Below, in pieces: positions 1 through 10,369 of a stretch of 32,024 nt of DNA. A model generated the notes under the pieces. The model had not been told where the DNA came from and searched no databases. It worked only from the letters and a program-made list of their open reading frames with translations. The position numbers and the translations under genes were made by a program. Each line of letters begins with the position of its first letter. Positions within the stretch are counted from its first letter, which is position 1. The stretch spans positions 1 through 32,024 of the forward strand of contig RXOD01004009.1 of the NCBI GenBank assembly GCA_005223375.1, given 5' to 3'. The DNA is from Amoebophrya sp. AT5.2 (Eukaryota; Sar; Dinophyceae; Syndiniales; Amoebophryaceae).

Positions 1-1074
1 TGAAGTGATGGCGCCAGCTGTACTACGATGATGTTATTTGATTTACCGAAGACAGTTTTACTGCTAGACTGAGGCACAGATATGGATACTCATTGCAACT
101 ACAGCTACTCAAATCACCGTGAGCAAATCAATCGAAATGCCAAAATGCGACCCGACGCGATTTCTTCAGTTCCAATAGCTCTGGATCTGGAAGTTGAGAA
201 TGAAAGTCTTAATGTTGCCACTGAGTTTAGGGCTTCTCCAAATCGTAATCAATTACAACTGATCGCGGGACTCGACAAACGGCTTTGCATTTGCTTTCGT
301 TTTCTCCGTACGGCGATGCTTCAGTTCGCCTCGGTTAATCGTTCGCAGACGATCACCATTGTTCTTCTCCTCTTCTTCTCGAAGCAAATCCATCGAAAAG
401 CAGCAGCAGGACGATCAATTTTATAAATTCCGTCGGATGGGCAGGCCGAGCACCGTTTGCCCGAAGATTCTTCAAGAACACGCACATAAACTCATTGCAC
501 TGGCAAACGTTCCGCCTCTCTTGATGAATTTCGATCAAATATGGCATCACGTTTGAAGGTTTTGGCCAGTCTTCTCGTCAGAATCTTCGTTGTCTGCGTA
601 ATATGTCTGCAGTGATTTGCTTCCATTGATCTACTGCCTTGCAGCTCTCAGTCTGGATCCGATCGTCGTTGCAATCGGTGTCGTGGGTCTCCGCGTTCTG
701 CGTCGTCGTTCGTGATTTTTCGTAGCGGGGGGATGCGCATCCTCGCGCTCCTTTTGGAGTACACAACGCATCTGGGTGCATGTTGTTCTGCGCCTAGCAA
801 TTAGACCCGCTTTTCACTTTTAATTACCCCAGAAAAAAGTACGGCTTTTACGCCATGACCAAGCATTTTTCGCTGCGTGTTTTTGTGTGTTTTCTAATGA
901 AATGCGGATCAGTTTATGCTTGCGATTTGTAGGGCCTATCTTTGGTATTTTTCTGATATTTGCAACTATATTTCAACTATATTAGAGGGGGCCGAAGGCA
1001 TCCAGTTGGTTCTATGTAAAGTTGTACTTCTAGCTGCTAGTATGTACTGCTACTGGGTGGTGCTATAGCAACAG
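1..1074. other. 5' region without a supported gene
   Basis: I see no convincing coding exon here. The open frames in this stretch have AT-rich, unbiased codon use, unlike the GC-rich exons downstream, and encode no recognisable motif. It may be intergenic, or 5' sequence and introns of the coiled-coil gene that begins further right. Confidence 0.4.
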
Positions 1075-1219
1075 CTAGAAGTTGTTGTTCCTCGTGCGCG
1101 TGGCGAGCCTGAGAACTTTGTGTGGCCTGAAGTAGATGTCGGAGGTTATCGTCGAGGCGATTCGCCTTCTCGAGACGAGGAGGATGAGGATGAGGAAGGC
1201 CTACAATTATTAAACCTAA
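1075..1219 (+). CDS. possible upstream exon, acidic peptide
   Basis: An open stretch follows an AG at 1073-1074 and ends at a GTACAT donor-like site at 1220. It encodes a peptide with an Arg/Asp/Ser segment followed by an acidic run (DEEDEDEEG). Another frame of the same stretch starts at an ATG at 1136 and also reads a plausible helical peptide. Neither frame joins in phase to the exon at 1289 with a simple GT-AG intron. A 5' exon of the coiled-coil gene is likely, but this one is only a candidate. Confidence 0.2.
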
Positions 1220-1288
1220 GTACATGTACAACCCATTAAGTGAAAGTGAAGATGATCAAGATTGCATTCATTGTGACATCGCTGGCAG

Positions 1289-4200
1289 AAACTGCGCGCC
1301 GAGGCGGAGATGGAGGCGATTCGCGAGACAATGTACCGCGCTTTTTACTTCGCGGAGTACGCCGCCGAGAACAAGGCGAACATGGAGTGCATGGGCGAGT
1401 TCTGGGGGATTTGGCGCAACCAGTACACGCAGGACAAGGTGGCGGAGCTGCTTTTCCAGATCAAGAACCAGGCCGTCACCATCGACAAGCTCCGAAAAAA
1501 CAAACGCATCAAGACGAAGGCCTCGCTGGAGACGATGAAGCAAATCCAGAACCGAATCCTGAAGGACAAGTGCCTAGAAGCGTGGAAGCAATACACGAAC
1601 CACGAGATGGCGGAGAAACACGTCGAAAAGATGGCCAAAAAACTGCGGGAAAAACAAGAAAAAATCGACGAACAAAAAAAAGAAATCAAGCAGCTCAAGG
1701 ACGTAAACTCACATCACAACTTGCGCTTGTCATCTTTTCATAAAAAAATAGTATCAATATTTTTGTCTTTCTGCTCCGGGTACTGCTAGTATGCCTTGTC
1801 TACTTGTCATCTTGCTTCGAGGAATCGAGCTCGCTTCGAATGGCGAACTACAGATGGTTGCGGTTTTGGAGGCCGCGATGGCGGACAACAAGGAGCTTTT
1901 GTTGCTGCAGGAGCAGCTGAAGGCGGAGATTGCGGCTCTCAACGTCCAGATCGAGGAGATGAACGCCGACTACGAGGAGCTGGCCGCCGAGGCCGCCGCG
2001 GTCCGCGCGGAGTTCGAGGCCTACCGAAAGGAGATCGAGCGCGAGAAGGCGGACACCACGGACTACAAGGGGCTGTCGCAGCGCTTCGCGAAGCTGTTCC
2101 AACGGGAGCAACAAGAACGGATCAAGTTCCAGACGAAGCTGCACATCCTGGCGACCCCGGAAGAGATGCAAAAGCTGATCAAGCAAGACGAGTACGAAGC
2201 CATCGTGGGGCGGCTGGAAGAATACGACAAAATGTTTGAGTACCTGCGGGCGGAAATGGCGAACGCAGAAAACTACAGAACACAAATACACGATCTGAAG
2301 CTGGTACAGATGATTTTGAGATAGCAAATTCTGCTCGATGAGAGTGACTGGCAGGACATTGATTTGAAGACACAGCGGCCTTAGTCGCTCGACACCGATT
2401 GGGATCGATTTCTCCTTTTGCACAATCTAGATCTACTTACTTGCTATTCGATAGACCACAATCGAGGATCGAGTCCTCGGCTGCTCGATCCTTGATCATG
2501 TTCATGAACATGATCTTTTCTACTTATAAAAAATCTTTTTCCTGCCGCCCTGTTCTCAGATCCTGAAGGACGCCAACAAGCAGATGTCTCGCATGGCGGA
2601 CATCAAGAAGAAGAACCAACAGCTGGAGCAGGCGATCGGAATCAAGGAGGAGGAGGGCGTGAAGGGCTTCGTGGAGCGGTGGATCAAGGCCTCCGACGAG
2701 GTGAACAAGGCTCGCCACGAGTGCCGCCGCATGTTCGAGGAGATCGAGTCGGTGCGCCGGCAGCGCGAGATTTTCAAGCTGAACTATCAGACCGAGGTCG
2801 CCTCGCACGTGGCCACGTGCTACCGGGCGCTGCGGCTGACGGCCACCGTGGACGAGAAGGACGTCCTGGCCGCGCTGCAGGTCGCCGCGGAGGGCGGCCC
2901 GCTGCCCCCCGGAGAGCAGGATGATCATGAACCGACGGAGGACGCGCGCATGAAGACGGTGCTGGAGAACCAGCGCAAGGAGCTGGAGTCGTGGCTCGTG
3001 GACTACGTGGAGGAGGAAGAGGAGTGGCTGGAGCAGCGGCAGGCGAGAAACGCGGAGCTGCGGGTGCTGCGGGACAAGATTGACGAGCGGGGACGCACGC
3101 CGGCGCTGTACTCCGTGACGCAGGCAACGGGCGAGGTGGTGCGGATCAAGGGCGACGGGAGCCTCGGGATGCCTGGAGCTGGTGGTGGAGGAGGCGCAGC
3201 GGGCGGCAGGGCGTCGTCGACGCGAATACCGCGGGGGGCGACGCGGCCAGGGTCGAAGGGGCGGACGTCGACGCGGACGCCATTCGACGCCGCGGGCATG
3301 CTGTACCAGCGGAGCTCGAGACCACCCGTCAATCCGAAGGGCCTGCGCGGGGTGGGACTGCAGAGCCCGCCGCGCAATGTCGTGAAAGTGTCAACAGGAC
3401 GAGCCTCCTCGGGCGGAGGTGGAACAAAACAGCAAGAGCCCGCCCACATCGCCCCCAGCTTCGACCACAGGCGCGGCATCCTGATCCAGCCCCAGCCCGC
3501 CCAGCAGCAGAACAAGAACTTGCAGCAGGGCGGGAGCAGCTCCAGCTCGAGACCACCACCTCCGCATCAACACCACCAACACCAAGCAACCGATCGCGAA
3601 GACCTGGAGGAGCAAGAGGCCACCAGACAGCGCGCAATGCGTTCGACCACGGGCTTCACGAAGGTGCGCGAGAAGCGAAAGCGCAGCTACCTGATGAACG
3701 AGGACGAGGACGTGTTCATCCCGGACCACGACAAAAAGGGGGCGCAAGGCGTGAATCAGAACCGAGTGAAGAAATTCGGCGTGCCGGGGGATGTTGACCC
3801 GATACCTGGAGGTGGAAGGGGATCGCCAAGAAGCAGGCAGAAGGAAAGAGAAAAGGTAGAGCCGATGTTGATGTCAGACGATGAACAACTTTCTGTGGAG
3901 GGAACTATGCCGTCCCTCAGGCTCAGCCGCCATCGCCAGCGTGGGCATGAGTATCCGAGAGTGCAACCACATCGAGGCAGCACTTCTTGTCTAGTTCTTT
4001 CATGTCACATCTACATGTAAGAAGACGAAGAGTATCACCAGTTAGTATGATCGATCTTCAAAAGGAAAAATACAACTTACTACGACAAGTAGTAGCTCTG
4101 GCTCTACTGCGTCTGCGATCCATCGGTCCAGGTATCTCCTCGCGTCCACTACGAGTCGTACGAGACCCACATTCCTGAGTCGCTGTACCGCGAGGAGTAT

Positions 4201-5792
4201 CGGCACCCCGTTCCCGAGCAGGGCTTCGGCGGCGAAGGTGTTCGGGGCCAGGCCATCCATATGGACGGCTTCTTCGAGCGGCGAGATATCCACGGCTACC
4301 GCGACTGGTATCAACACTCCACGTCCCCACCTCCACGTGGCGGGCACCCGGCGCCGCCGGGGGGCTCCGGCTCGTCGGCATTTCCCGTGAAGCGGGAGGA
4401 CTGGAACGTGAATCTGACTATGGAGGAAATGAAAACCATGCAGGATGAGGACCGACTGGCGGCCGGGATGATCCAAGCGGACAAAAACGGAAACCTGCAG
4501 CGGCGATTCGTTGCGCCGCAGTTGGGTGGTGGAAGTGGTGCCCGCGGAGGGAACTTCGAGGGTTCGCACCAGTCCCCAAATTTTCGGGACACCTCCTCGC
4601 TGGAACCGACGCGAAGATCGATCGTGCGGCACGCAGGAGTGTTCGCCGACGAAAATCCACTGGCGCAAGCCCAGGGACTAGGCATAGTCGAACAAATGGT
4701 CCTGGAAAGAGCACCGAAAGACGCCCTGCCAAAAGATATTCGGTGAGTGCTATCTTTCACTTTTCTTCTTGAATTACGACCCTACTTAGTTTACTGAACA
4801 CGACACCCACACCAGGAGCAATGCTGATGCTCATCAAAAAAAAAACTTGAAACTCGTACTTAGTTAATCTAAAACGAACACAGAAACACGCTGACGGAGC
4901 TGCAAAAAGAGTTCCCTGCGATCAAAGGAGAGCCACTTCTGGGAAAAAGGAAAGCAGGATCCCCCGCTCGGTCGCCAGGCGGCCGCGCCGGGCAACGCGC
5001 TTTTAAAAAGAAAGAAGACAGTGACGAGGTACCTACTTACTTTCATGCGGTCGCGAAGTGGTCGTGACCAAACTCAGATTTTAACCCCGTGGAGGAGTTG
5101 TGGAGATCGGCGGTAGTGGGCTCTTCGCTGCAGAGTCTTTCCGAGCTAGCATCGCCAGTGCTGGAGCTGAAGGAAGTTGAACCTGGATTGAAGTTTTTGA
5201 AACAAAAACAACACTGCAAAGTTGAGTACTGAGCGAGGTTTGGCGATGCAGCGAGGAGGGTGGGGCTAGAGCAATTAGATGAAAGTTGGGCGCCGCTCGA
5301 CGGTTTTTTTTATTGCCGACGCGCGCCGCGGTGCTAAAAATCAATGGAAATGAAATCTTGTAGTACTCATGCAACATTTACTCAGCTTGTAAATTTGTTT
5401 CGCTTTGCTGCACGTGCGCCATCTCCATCGGTCATTTTCACAACACACAGGAAACCGCCGCGCTGATGGGGTACCAGAAACCGAAGTTCGCCAAAATCGG
5501 GCAGCTCGATGCCGAGGGCTTCCCGGTGGAGGAGGCGCTCCCGAAGCCGCTGTCGCGCGAAACGCTGAACCCGTACAAGGAGGACGACGAGGATCGAGCG
5601 AACGCGCTGACGCAGGACGTGATGGAAGAGGAGTTTAAAGACGCGCTCGACCGCATAAACGAGGACCGCCGCCTGGTGAAATCGCGCGAGAAGAAGAACG
5701 AGGCTCTCTTCGCGAACCTGGACAAGAGGTACGAGGACGACAAAGTCCTGCGAAAACACTACGCAGGAGTGAAGTGGAAACCGGGCGGGTAG
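1289..5792 (+). CDS. coiled-coil cytoskeletal-type protein, six exons
   Basis: Exons by hand splicing: 1289-1702, 1854-2303, 2560-3855, 4132-4742, 4884-5028 and 5451-5792 (stop TAG). All junctions are GT-AG and keep one reading frame, giving at least 1,078 residues from the ATG at 1310. The frame is open and coding-like back to an acceptor AG at 1287-1288, so a 5' exon is probably missing. The N-terminal third is charged helix with heptad character and Trp-centred motifs (WRNQY, CLEAWKQYT) that resemble centrin-binding Sfi1-type repeats. The middle is a long coiled coil (about residues 130-400), then a Gly/Ser/Gln/Arg-rich disordered stretch with His runs. The last exon has a conserved-looking acidic helical tail. 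A structural protein of centrosome, basal body or flagellar root is inferred; I do not recognise a named family. Exon 2 could instead extend to 2309 with a CAGAT repeat at the junction, also in frame. Confidence 0.7.
2304..2559 (+). other. intron with CAGAT direct repeat and perfect palindrome
   Basis: The intron has GT-AG ends (GTACAG ... CTCAG), phase 0. CAGAT occurs at 2307-2311 and again at 2557-2561, so an intron six or fewer bases different and bounded by this repeat would also keep frame. A perfect 22-bp palindrome lies at 2494-2515 (GATCATGTTCATGAACATGATC reads the same on both strands; core TTCATGAA). Confidence 0.6.
3856..4131 (+). other. introner-like intron with inverted repeats
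   Basis: A GT-AG intron, phase 0, bounded by a perfect AGGTA direct repeat (3854-3858 and 4130-4134). Just inside the ends is an imperfect inverted repeat: arm 3859-3880 (GAGCCGATG..GAT..CAGACG) matches the reverse complement of 4110-4129 (GGACCGATGGATCGCAGACG) with a few substitutions and a 2-nt gap. Inverted repeats next to a short target-site-like duplication are what introner elements look like. AGGT at both ends is also the normal proto-splice consensus, so the inverted repeat is the stronger evidence. Confidence 0.55.
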
Positions 5793-6586
5793 CTGCAACA
5801 AGCAAGAAGGAACTCCTTCGAAGGCGCAAAAGCTGAGGGCGGCCGGTGAAAGAGCTCGAACGTCTTCGTGTATCAATTTTTTACGTGAGGCTGCTCCTCG
5901 CGTCGTGGGCGCGCGAGCAATGTTGATCGATTGTATCTTAACAGCACTGGTGACTAGAACAATTCTATTGCCTACGCCTACGCCCATTAAAGGCCTATCT
6001 AGCGTATTATGAATATGATTATTGAGGAAAAATTTGCAGCTCAGCAAGAAACCCAAGCTGGAGCCAGAAGTAGATAAAAAATGAACCAGAAAAAAAAAAC
6101 AAATTCATCAGCGATAGCGGATCATCTGATGATCCATCGCATCATCACCATCGGAAGCAGGAATCACATTCACATAGATAAGGACCGAGTGATCGACTTC
6201 GTTCGACGTCGACCACGACTGATTTTGCGCATAGACTATCAATTTTGGATGACCAAAAGCCGGTGCCTCACTTTGCGAACAACAGCAGCTTGCCGTCGAT
6301 CGTGCAGCTCGAAACACAGAATGCGCCAGTGGCTCTGGAGGTTTCCTCGTTCTTCACAGTGCCATCAAAAATATTTGCTTGCTCCATTGATTCTGCGAAG
6401 CAACAAGCTCGTTGTAGAAGTTGAACACAGCAATAGCAAACGGCTACCGCCACCCGGATAAGGCGGAACTGAAAGCCGGTGCCTCGAGGGGCAATCGACC
6501 GCACTGCTATATACATCAAACTTTAGGGAAGAATACGTGCGTACGGGATCAAAAATACAAAAATAGAAAACGCTGCTGCATTTCGG

Positions 6587-6637
6587 TGCCCGTATTCCCC
6601 GTATGCCCCGTATTCCCGTATTCCGTATTCTCCGGGG
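6587..6637 (+). repeat. CCCGTATTC minisatellite, cluster 1
   Basis: A run of degenerate 8-10 nt units (CCCGTATTC, CCCGTATGC, CCGTATTC) lies end to end. The same unit recurs in the same orientation at about 6985-7024. Confidence 0.7.
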
Positions 6638-6984
6638 CGTCCCGGGGATGGATCGGGAGAAGCCCGGCGGCAGTTTTGTCGTTCGCGGCCTTCTCAGGAA
6701 CGTGGAGTAGCTCAAGTTCGCTTTGCTTTAGCAGGCCGAGGAGCCCCACCTTTGTGTGGCTGTGGCTCTCAATAGACACAAGCCACAACGACCGCGAGAA
6801 GCGCTTGACACTGTCAGCGTGCAGCTAGGCGGAGACCTAGGGTAGTGCCGCACTGTAGTTCGTAGCTGTGGGCAGGGCGAGGGAGGGCCTACGGCGCCGA
6901 TATGCACGCAGCCAAAGCGAAGCCGCCGACGGGAACCGCCGGAGGCTTCGGCGCCCGTATTCTCTCGGGTACGGATTTGCGGGG

Positions 6985-7024
6985 TCGTATTCCTCGTATT
7001 CCCCGTATTCCCGTATTCCGTATA
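6985..7024 (+). repeat. CCCGTATTC minisatellite, cluster 2
   Basis: Four to five degenerate units (TCGTATTCC, TCGTATTCC, CCGTATTCC, CGTATTCCG) lie in tandem, with one further unit near 6955. It lies immediately before the right inverted-repeat arm of the 6508-7066 element. Confidence 0.7.
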
Positions 7025-7652
7025 GAATTCCGGGCGCTCAGATTTCCTTAAAGTTTGGTGTATATACCATCGAACAGCAAGAGCAACGGCTCCTGGCAGA
7101 GTATGACTCAGAAACGTCAAAGAAGCCGCTTCCTGCTACGTCCCTCCCCATGATCCTGCATGCGGGGGTGGCGGGCCCGCACTACAGCCAATCGCCTGCC
7201 TCGCGATTCCATTGTCACAGTGTTCTTGACCCCCGTCCCCCCGGGATATTATTAGGGTAGTTAATGCGGAGGTAGCGGTTCTCCTAGGAGAATCTCCTTC
7301 CCCGCCCCGCTTCGGTACTTAATGTTAATTCATTGATAGATTCAGGAACACAGTTAGTGAGCCGTCTGAGTGAGTGTGACGAAGGAGCGAACCGCGGACC
7401 ACCAGTTCTGTTATGTTATCACACATTTACACCACGAGCACGACCTGCTGAGACTTATCAAGAACAACACCAAGGAAACTTCTAACATCAGTCACTCAGA
7501 AGTGCGCGCGACGCTGACTGTGCGTGGCCTCTTCAAAACATCATTTTCTTTCATCATCCGCCTTCGTCGAACCGATGAAGAGGAAGACAACATTTCTTTG
7601 CTTCATCGCATAGCTGCTATAGCAACACATATACTTAAAGTAGACGAAAATT

Positions 7653-10369
7653 ATGTCTGCCGTGGTCGGATCGGTTGATCCGGCAGCCGTTGGAAACAGC
7701 AGCCCCTCTACGAAGCAGATGCCTGCGGAGCACGGGGGGCACGCCCCGGAGACAGCTTTGTTCGAGGGGCAGCAGCACTTCATCGACACGGAGGACAAGT
7801 ACGGGGCCCACAACTACCACCCTCTCCCGGTCGTGCTGGAGAAAGGCGAGAGGTGCTTCCTCTGGGATATGGCGAGACCAGATCTGATAAGTGGCTGAGT
7901 GGTCAGTGGATTTTCTTGGGCGGTTTTTTTGGGTGGTCCCCTTTGGGTGTCCGAAGAAGAGGCATGGCAGTAGGAGCAGAAAAGCGGCCATCCGCGTTCG
8001 GCGAAAATGGGGGCGCCCACAGCTCCGCAATCCCTGTCCCCTGCAGCTGGCAATAAATCGCAACCCTAGAAGGCGCCATATGTTGTCCTGCTTTGAGGCC
8101 CGAGCATCATTGTACGGCTTCATCCCAGCGGCTTCTCTTCCGACGTGCGTCGGACCCCCCACCCTACGCTACCCCACGCCCTAAGCCTCATCTGTCCCCT
8201 ACCCCCACAATGGGGCATCTCTGAAACCGTCCGGCGCTTTCAGAGCGCCTTGACGCACTCGCCACCCAAGGGAACCCATTACGCAGAAGTACTTACCAGT
8301 TGGCCACTTACCATCTGGTCCCGTCATATGGGACACCGATGGAAAAAAGTACTTCGACTTCCTCGCGGCCTACTCAGCGGTGAACCAGGGCCACTGCCAC
8401 CCAAAAATCGTGAAAGCAATGCAGGACCAGTGCAGCAAACTCACACTCACAAGCAGGGCGTTCCACAACAACGTAAGTACTGTTTACAGTTGTAGGACGT
8501 AGAACTAGAAGAAGGTGGAGGAATAGCAACTTTTGTACTTTTCGTACGTCAATGCAAGCTGCATCGCATCGCGACGTGTGCGCGTGCTGTTCTGGTGGCC
8601 GTGTCACGCTTGCATGGCCGCGTCCGCGTGCATTCTTGTCTATACAGTATTTCTTTTTTTTACGTTGGTTTGAGTTTGTTGCAGCCTTGTCCGTCGACGT
8701 CCAGCAGCATGTATACGAGAGTGTAGCACACAGACAATCAGACCTAAAGGGGGCCGCGTGATGAAGGCGTTGCAGAAAGCAGGTATACGCCGGGTACACG
8801 AAATTCATAACCGGATTTTTCGGGTACGACCGTGTTTTGCCGATGAACACTGGCGTGGAAGGCACAGAAACCGCGGTAAAACTGATGCGCAAGTGGGGCT
8901 ACGACAGGAAGGGCGTACCAGAAAACCAAGCAAAAATCGTCTTCGCACACAACAATTTTTGGGGGAGAAGCGTCTGCGCGGTGTCAACAAGCACAGACCC
9001 AGACTGCTACAAGGGGTACTACCAAAATCAATTTTACAACTTCGTTTAGTTGTTTCATCTATCTTTGATGAGAGGCGGTACTCTGTATCGATCACCAACT
9101 CTTCTACCTTAAATCGTGACGGGCTACGTACTAGCCGGCGCGCCAGCCGCGACGTACACGTAGAGTGCTACTCCTCGTAGTATGCCAATGCCGTATTTCG
9201 GATCTATCGGTCTCTGCCCATCGGTCCATCGGACGCCCCCTGGCCGTAGATCGGATAGCGGACGATGCGGATGCCTGACACCAAATAACATGCTGATCGA
9301 CCAGGTTCGGTCCGTTTGCTCCAGGGTTCGTGATGGTGCCGTACAATGATGTGGGGGCTTTGGAGACGGCCTTCAAGCGCGACCCCCACATCGTTGGGGT
9401 GTGCTACGAGCCGATTCAGGGCGAGGCCGGAATTATCGTGCCAGACGCCGACTTCTTTCCGAGGGTGAAGGAGCTCTGCAAGAAGCACAACGCATTGCTA
9501 TGCTGCGACGAGATCCAGACCGGCCTCTGCAGAACTGGGAAGATGCTCTGCAGCGAACACTACGGTACTTCTTGTAGTAGTTGTACGTCGTACAAATATA
9601 TCGCATTCATCGACGACGTGGTTTTATTAGTATGCTTCCGGCATGAGTTACCTAAAGCAGAGAGAGAGGCACGGCTAGGACCTACAAGAGCAGGAGTAGG
9701 ACAGGAGGCCAGCGCCAGTATATGAAATGATCGGGCAGGCGTCCGGCCCGACATCCTGGTACTGGGGAAGGCGTTGTCCGGTGGGATGTACCCGGTCTCC
9801 GCCGTCCTCTGCGACGACGAGGTGATGCTAAACATAAAGCCGGGGCAGCACGGGAGCACTTACGGCGGGAATCCTCTCGGCTCCGCGGTTGCGCAGGCGG
9901 CGCTCGAGGTGCTGCGCGACGAAAAAATGGCGGAAAACGCCGAGGAACTCGGCCAAATCTTCCGCCAGGAACTAAGAGAGTGCAAGTAATATATTTTTCA
10001 CTCGTTTTTTCTTTTACTCAATCTCGATGTTCCTGTTCCATGTCGATGTAGTAAGTTAGTTGTAGTACAGTCCTGTTCATCGACGTGCTCGTCATACTCA
10101 TAGTATCGCTCAGGTACCCCTGGATCAAGGATGTACGGGGCAAGGGCTTGCTGAACGCAGTGGAGGTGGATCCCGCGTTCGCGTCCAAGGTTACCGCGTG
10201 GCAAGTGTGCGTGAAAATGGCCCGCAGCGGCCTCCTCGCAAAGCCGACGCACGAAAACATCATCCGCTTCGCGCCGCCACTCTGCATCAGCAAAGACGAA
10301 CTGCGGCAGGCCCTCGCCATCATCAAAGCCACGCTCGCGGAATTCGACGGAAAAGTCTCCAAGATGTGA
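7653..10369 (+). CDS. OAT: ornithine aminotransferase
   Basis: A PLP-dependent class III aminotransferase that moves the delta-amino group of ornithine to 2-oxoglutarate, giving glutamate semialdehyde (EC 2.6.1.13), linking arginine, proline and glutamate metabolism. Exons: 7653-7865, 8332-8472, 8783-9015, 9305-9564, 9739-9985, 10114-10369; 449 residues, the usual length. Hallmarks in order: [11 protein letters not shown] with Tyr55 at the ornithine-specificity position, [41 protein letters not shown], the DEIQTG motif, [10 protein letters not shown] with the PLP-binding Lys at about residue 293, [10 protein letters not shown], and [11 protein letters not shown]. The N-terminus is short and lacks basic residues, so a cytosolic enzyme is inferred rather than mitochondrial. 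Introns 2-5 are GT-AG. Intron 1 is placed by homology at a TGGGA direct repeat; a GT-AG alternative (7891-8299) would add 19 residues in frame. Confidence 0.96.
7866..8331 (+). mobile_element. introner-like intron 1 of the aminotransferase gene
   Basis: TGGGA occurs at 7863-7867 and 8329-8333, and homology to the family ([12 protein letters not shown]) requires joining exactly across this repeat, leaving no GT-AG ends. Inside are inverted arms: 7866-7895 (start GATATGGCGAGACCAGAT) matches the reverse complement of 8303-8330 (start ATATGACGGGACCAGAT), with both arms then reading TAAGTGGC after a short indel. A GT at 7891 and an AG at 8298-8299 lie within or at the edge of the arms and would also splice in frame, inserting 19 residues not found in the family. 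Confidence 0.72.

Larger units (their letters stand above)
6508..7066. mobile_element. 559-bp inverted-repeat (MITE-like) element
   Basis: The arm at 6508-6530 (TATATACATCAAACTTTA then GGGAA) matches the reverse complement of 7044-7066 at 21 of 23 positions. Between the arms are two clusters of CCCGTATTC/CCGTATTCC repeats, both on the same strand. No transposase frame is visible, which fits a non-autonomous element, and I could not find a clear flanking target duplication. A chance pair of arms around a minisatellite is the alternative. Confidence 0.4.
5793..7652. other. spacer between coiled-coil gene and aminotransferase
   Basis: No complete gene is supported. It contains the inverted-repeat element at 6508-7066 and a perfect 14-bp palindrome TTCTCCTAGGAGAA at 7279-7292. 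One open stretch, 6182-6421 on the + strand, encodes a Ser/Thr/Pro-containing peptide (for example DDQKPVPHFANNSSLPSIVQ) that might be a decayed or isolated exon, but it has no partner exon in sight. Confidence 0.4.

Noticed and set aside
82..426. 114-residue open frame near the window start
   Set aside because: Codon use is AT-rich and unlike the real exons, and the peptide has no recognisable feature.
1848..2423. 191-residue minus-strand open frame
   Set aside because: It is the shadow of the coiled-coil exon on the other strand; GC-rich helical exons leave their antisense open.
3003..3515. 170-residue minus-strand open frame
   Set aside because: Antisense of the Gly/Ser-rich part of the coiled-coil gene, with no independent support.
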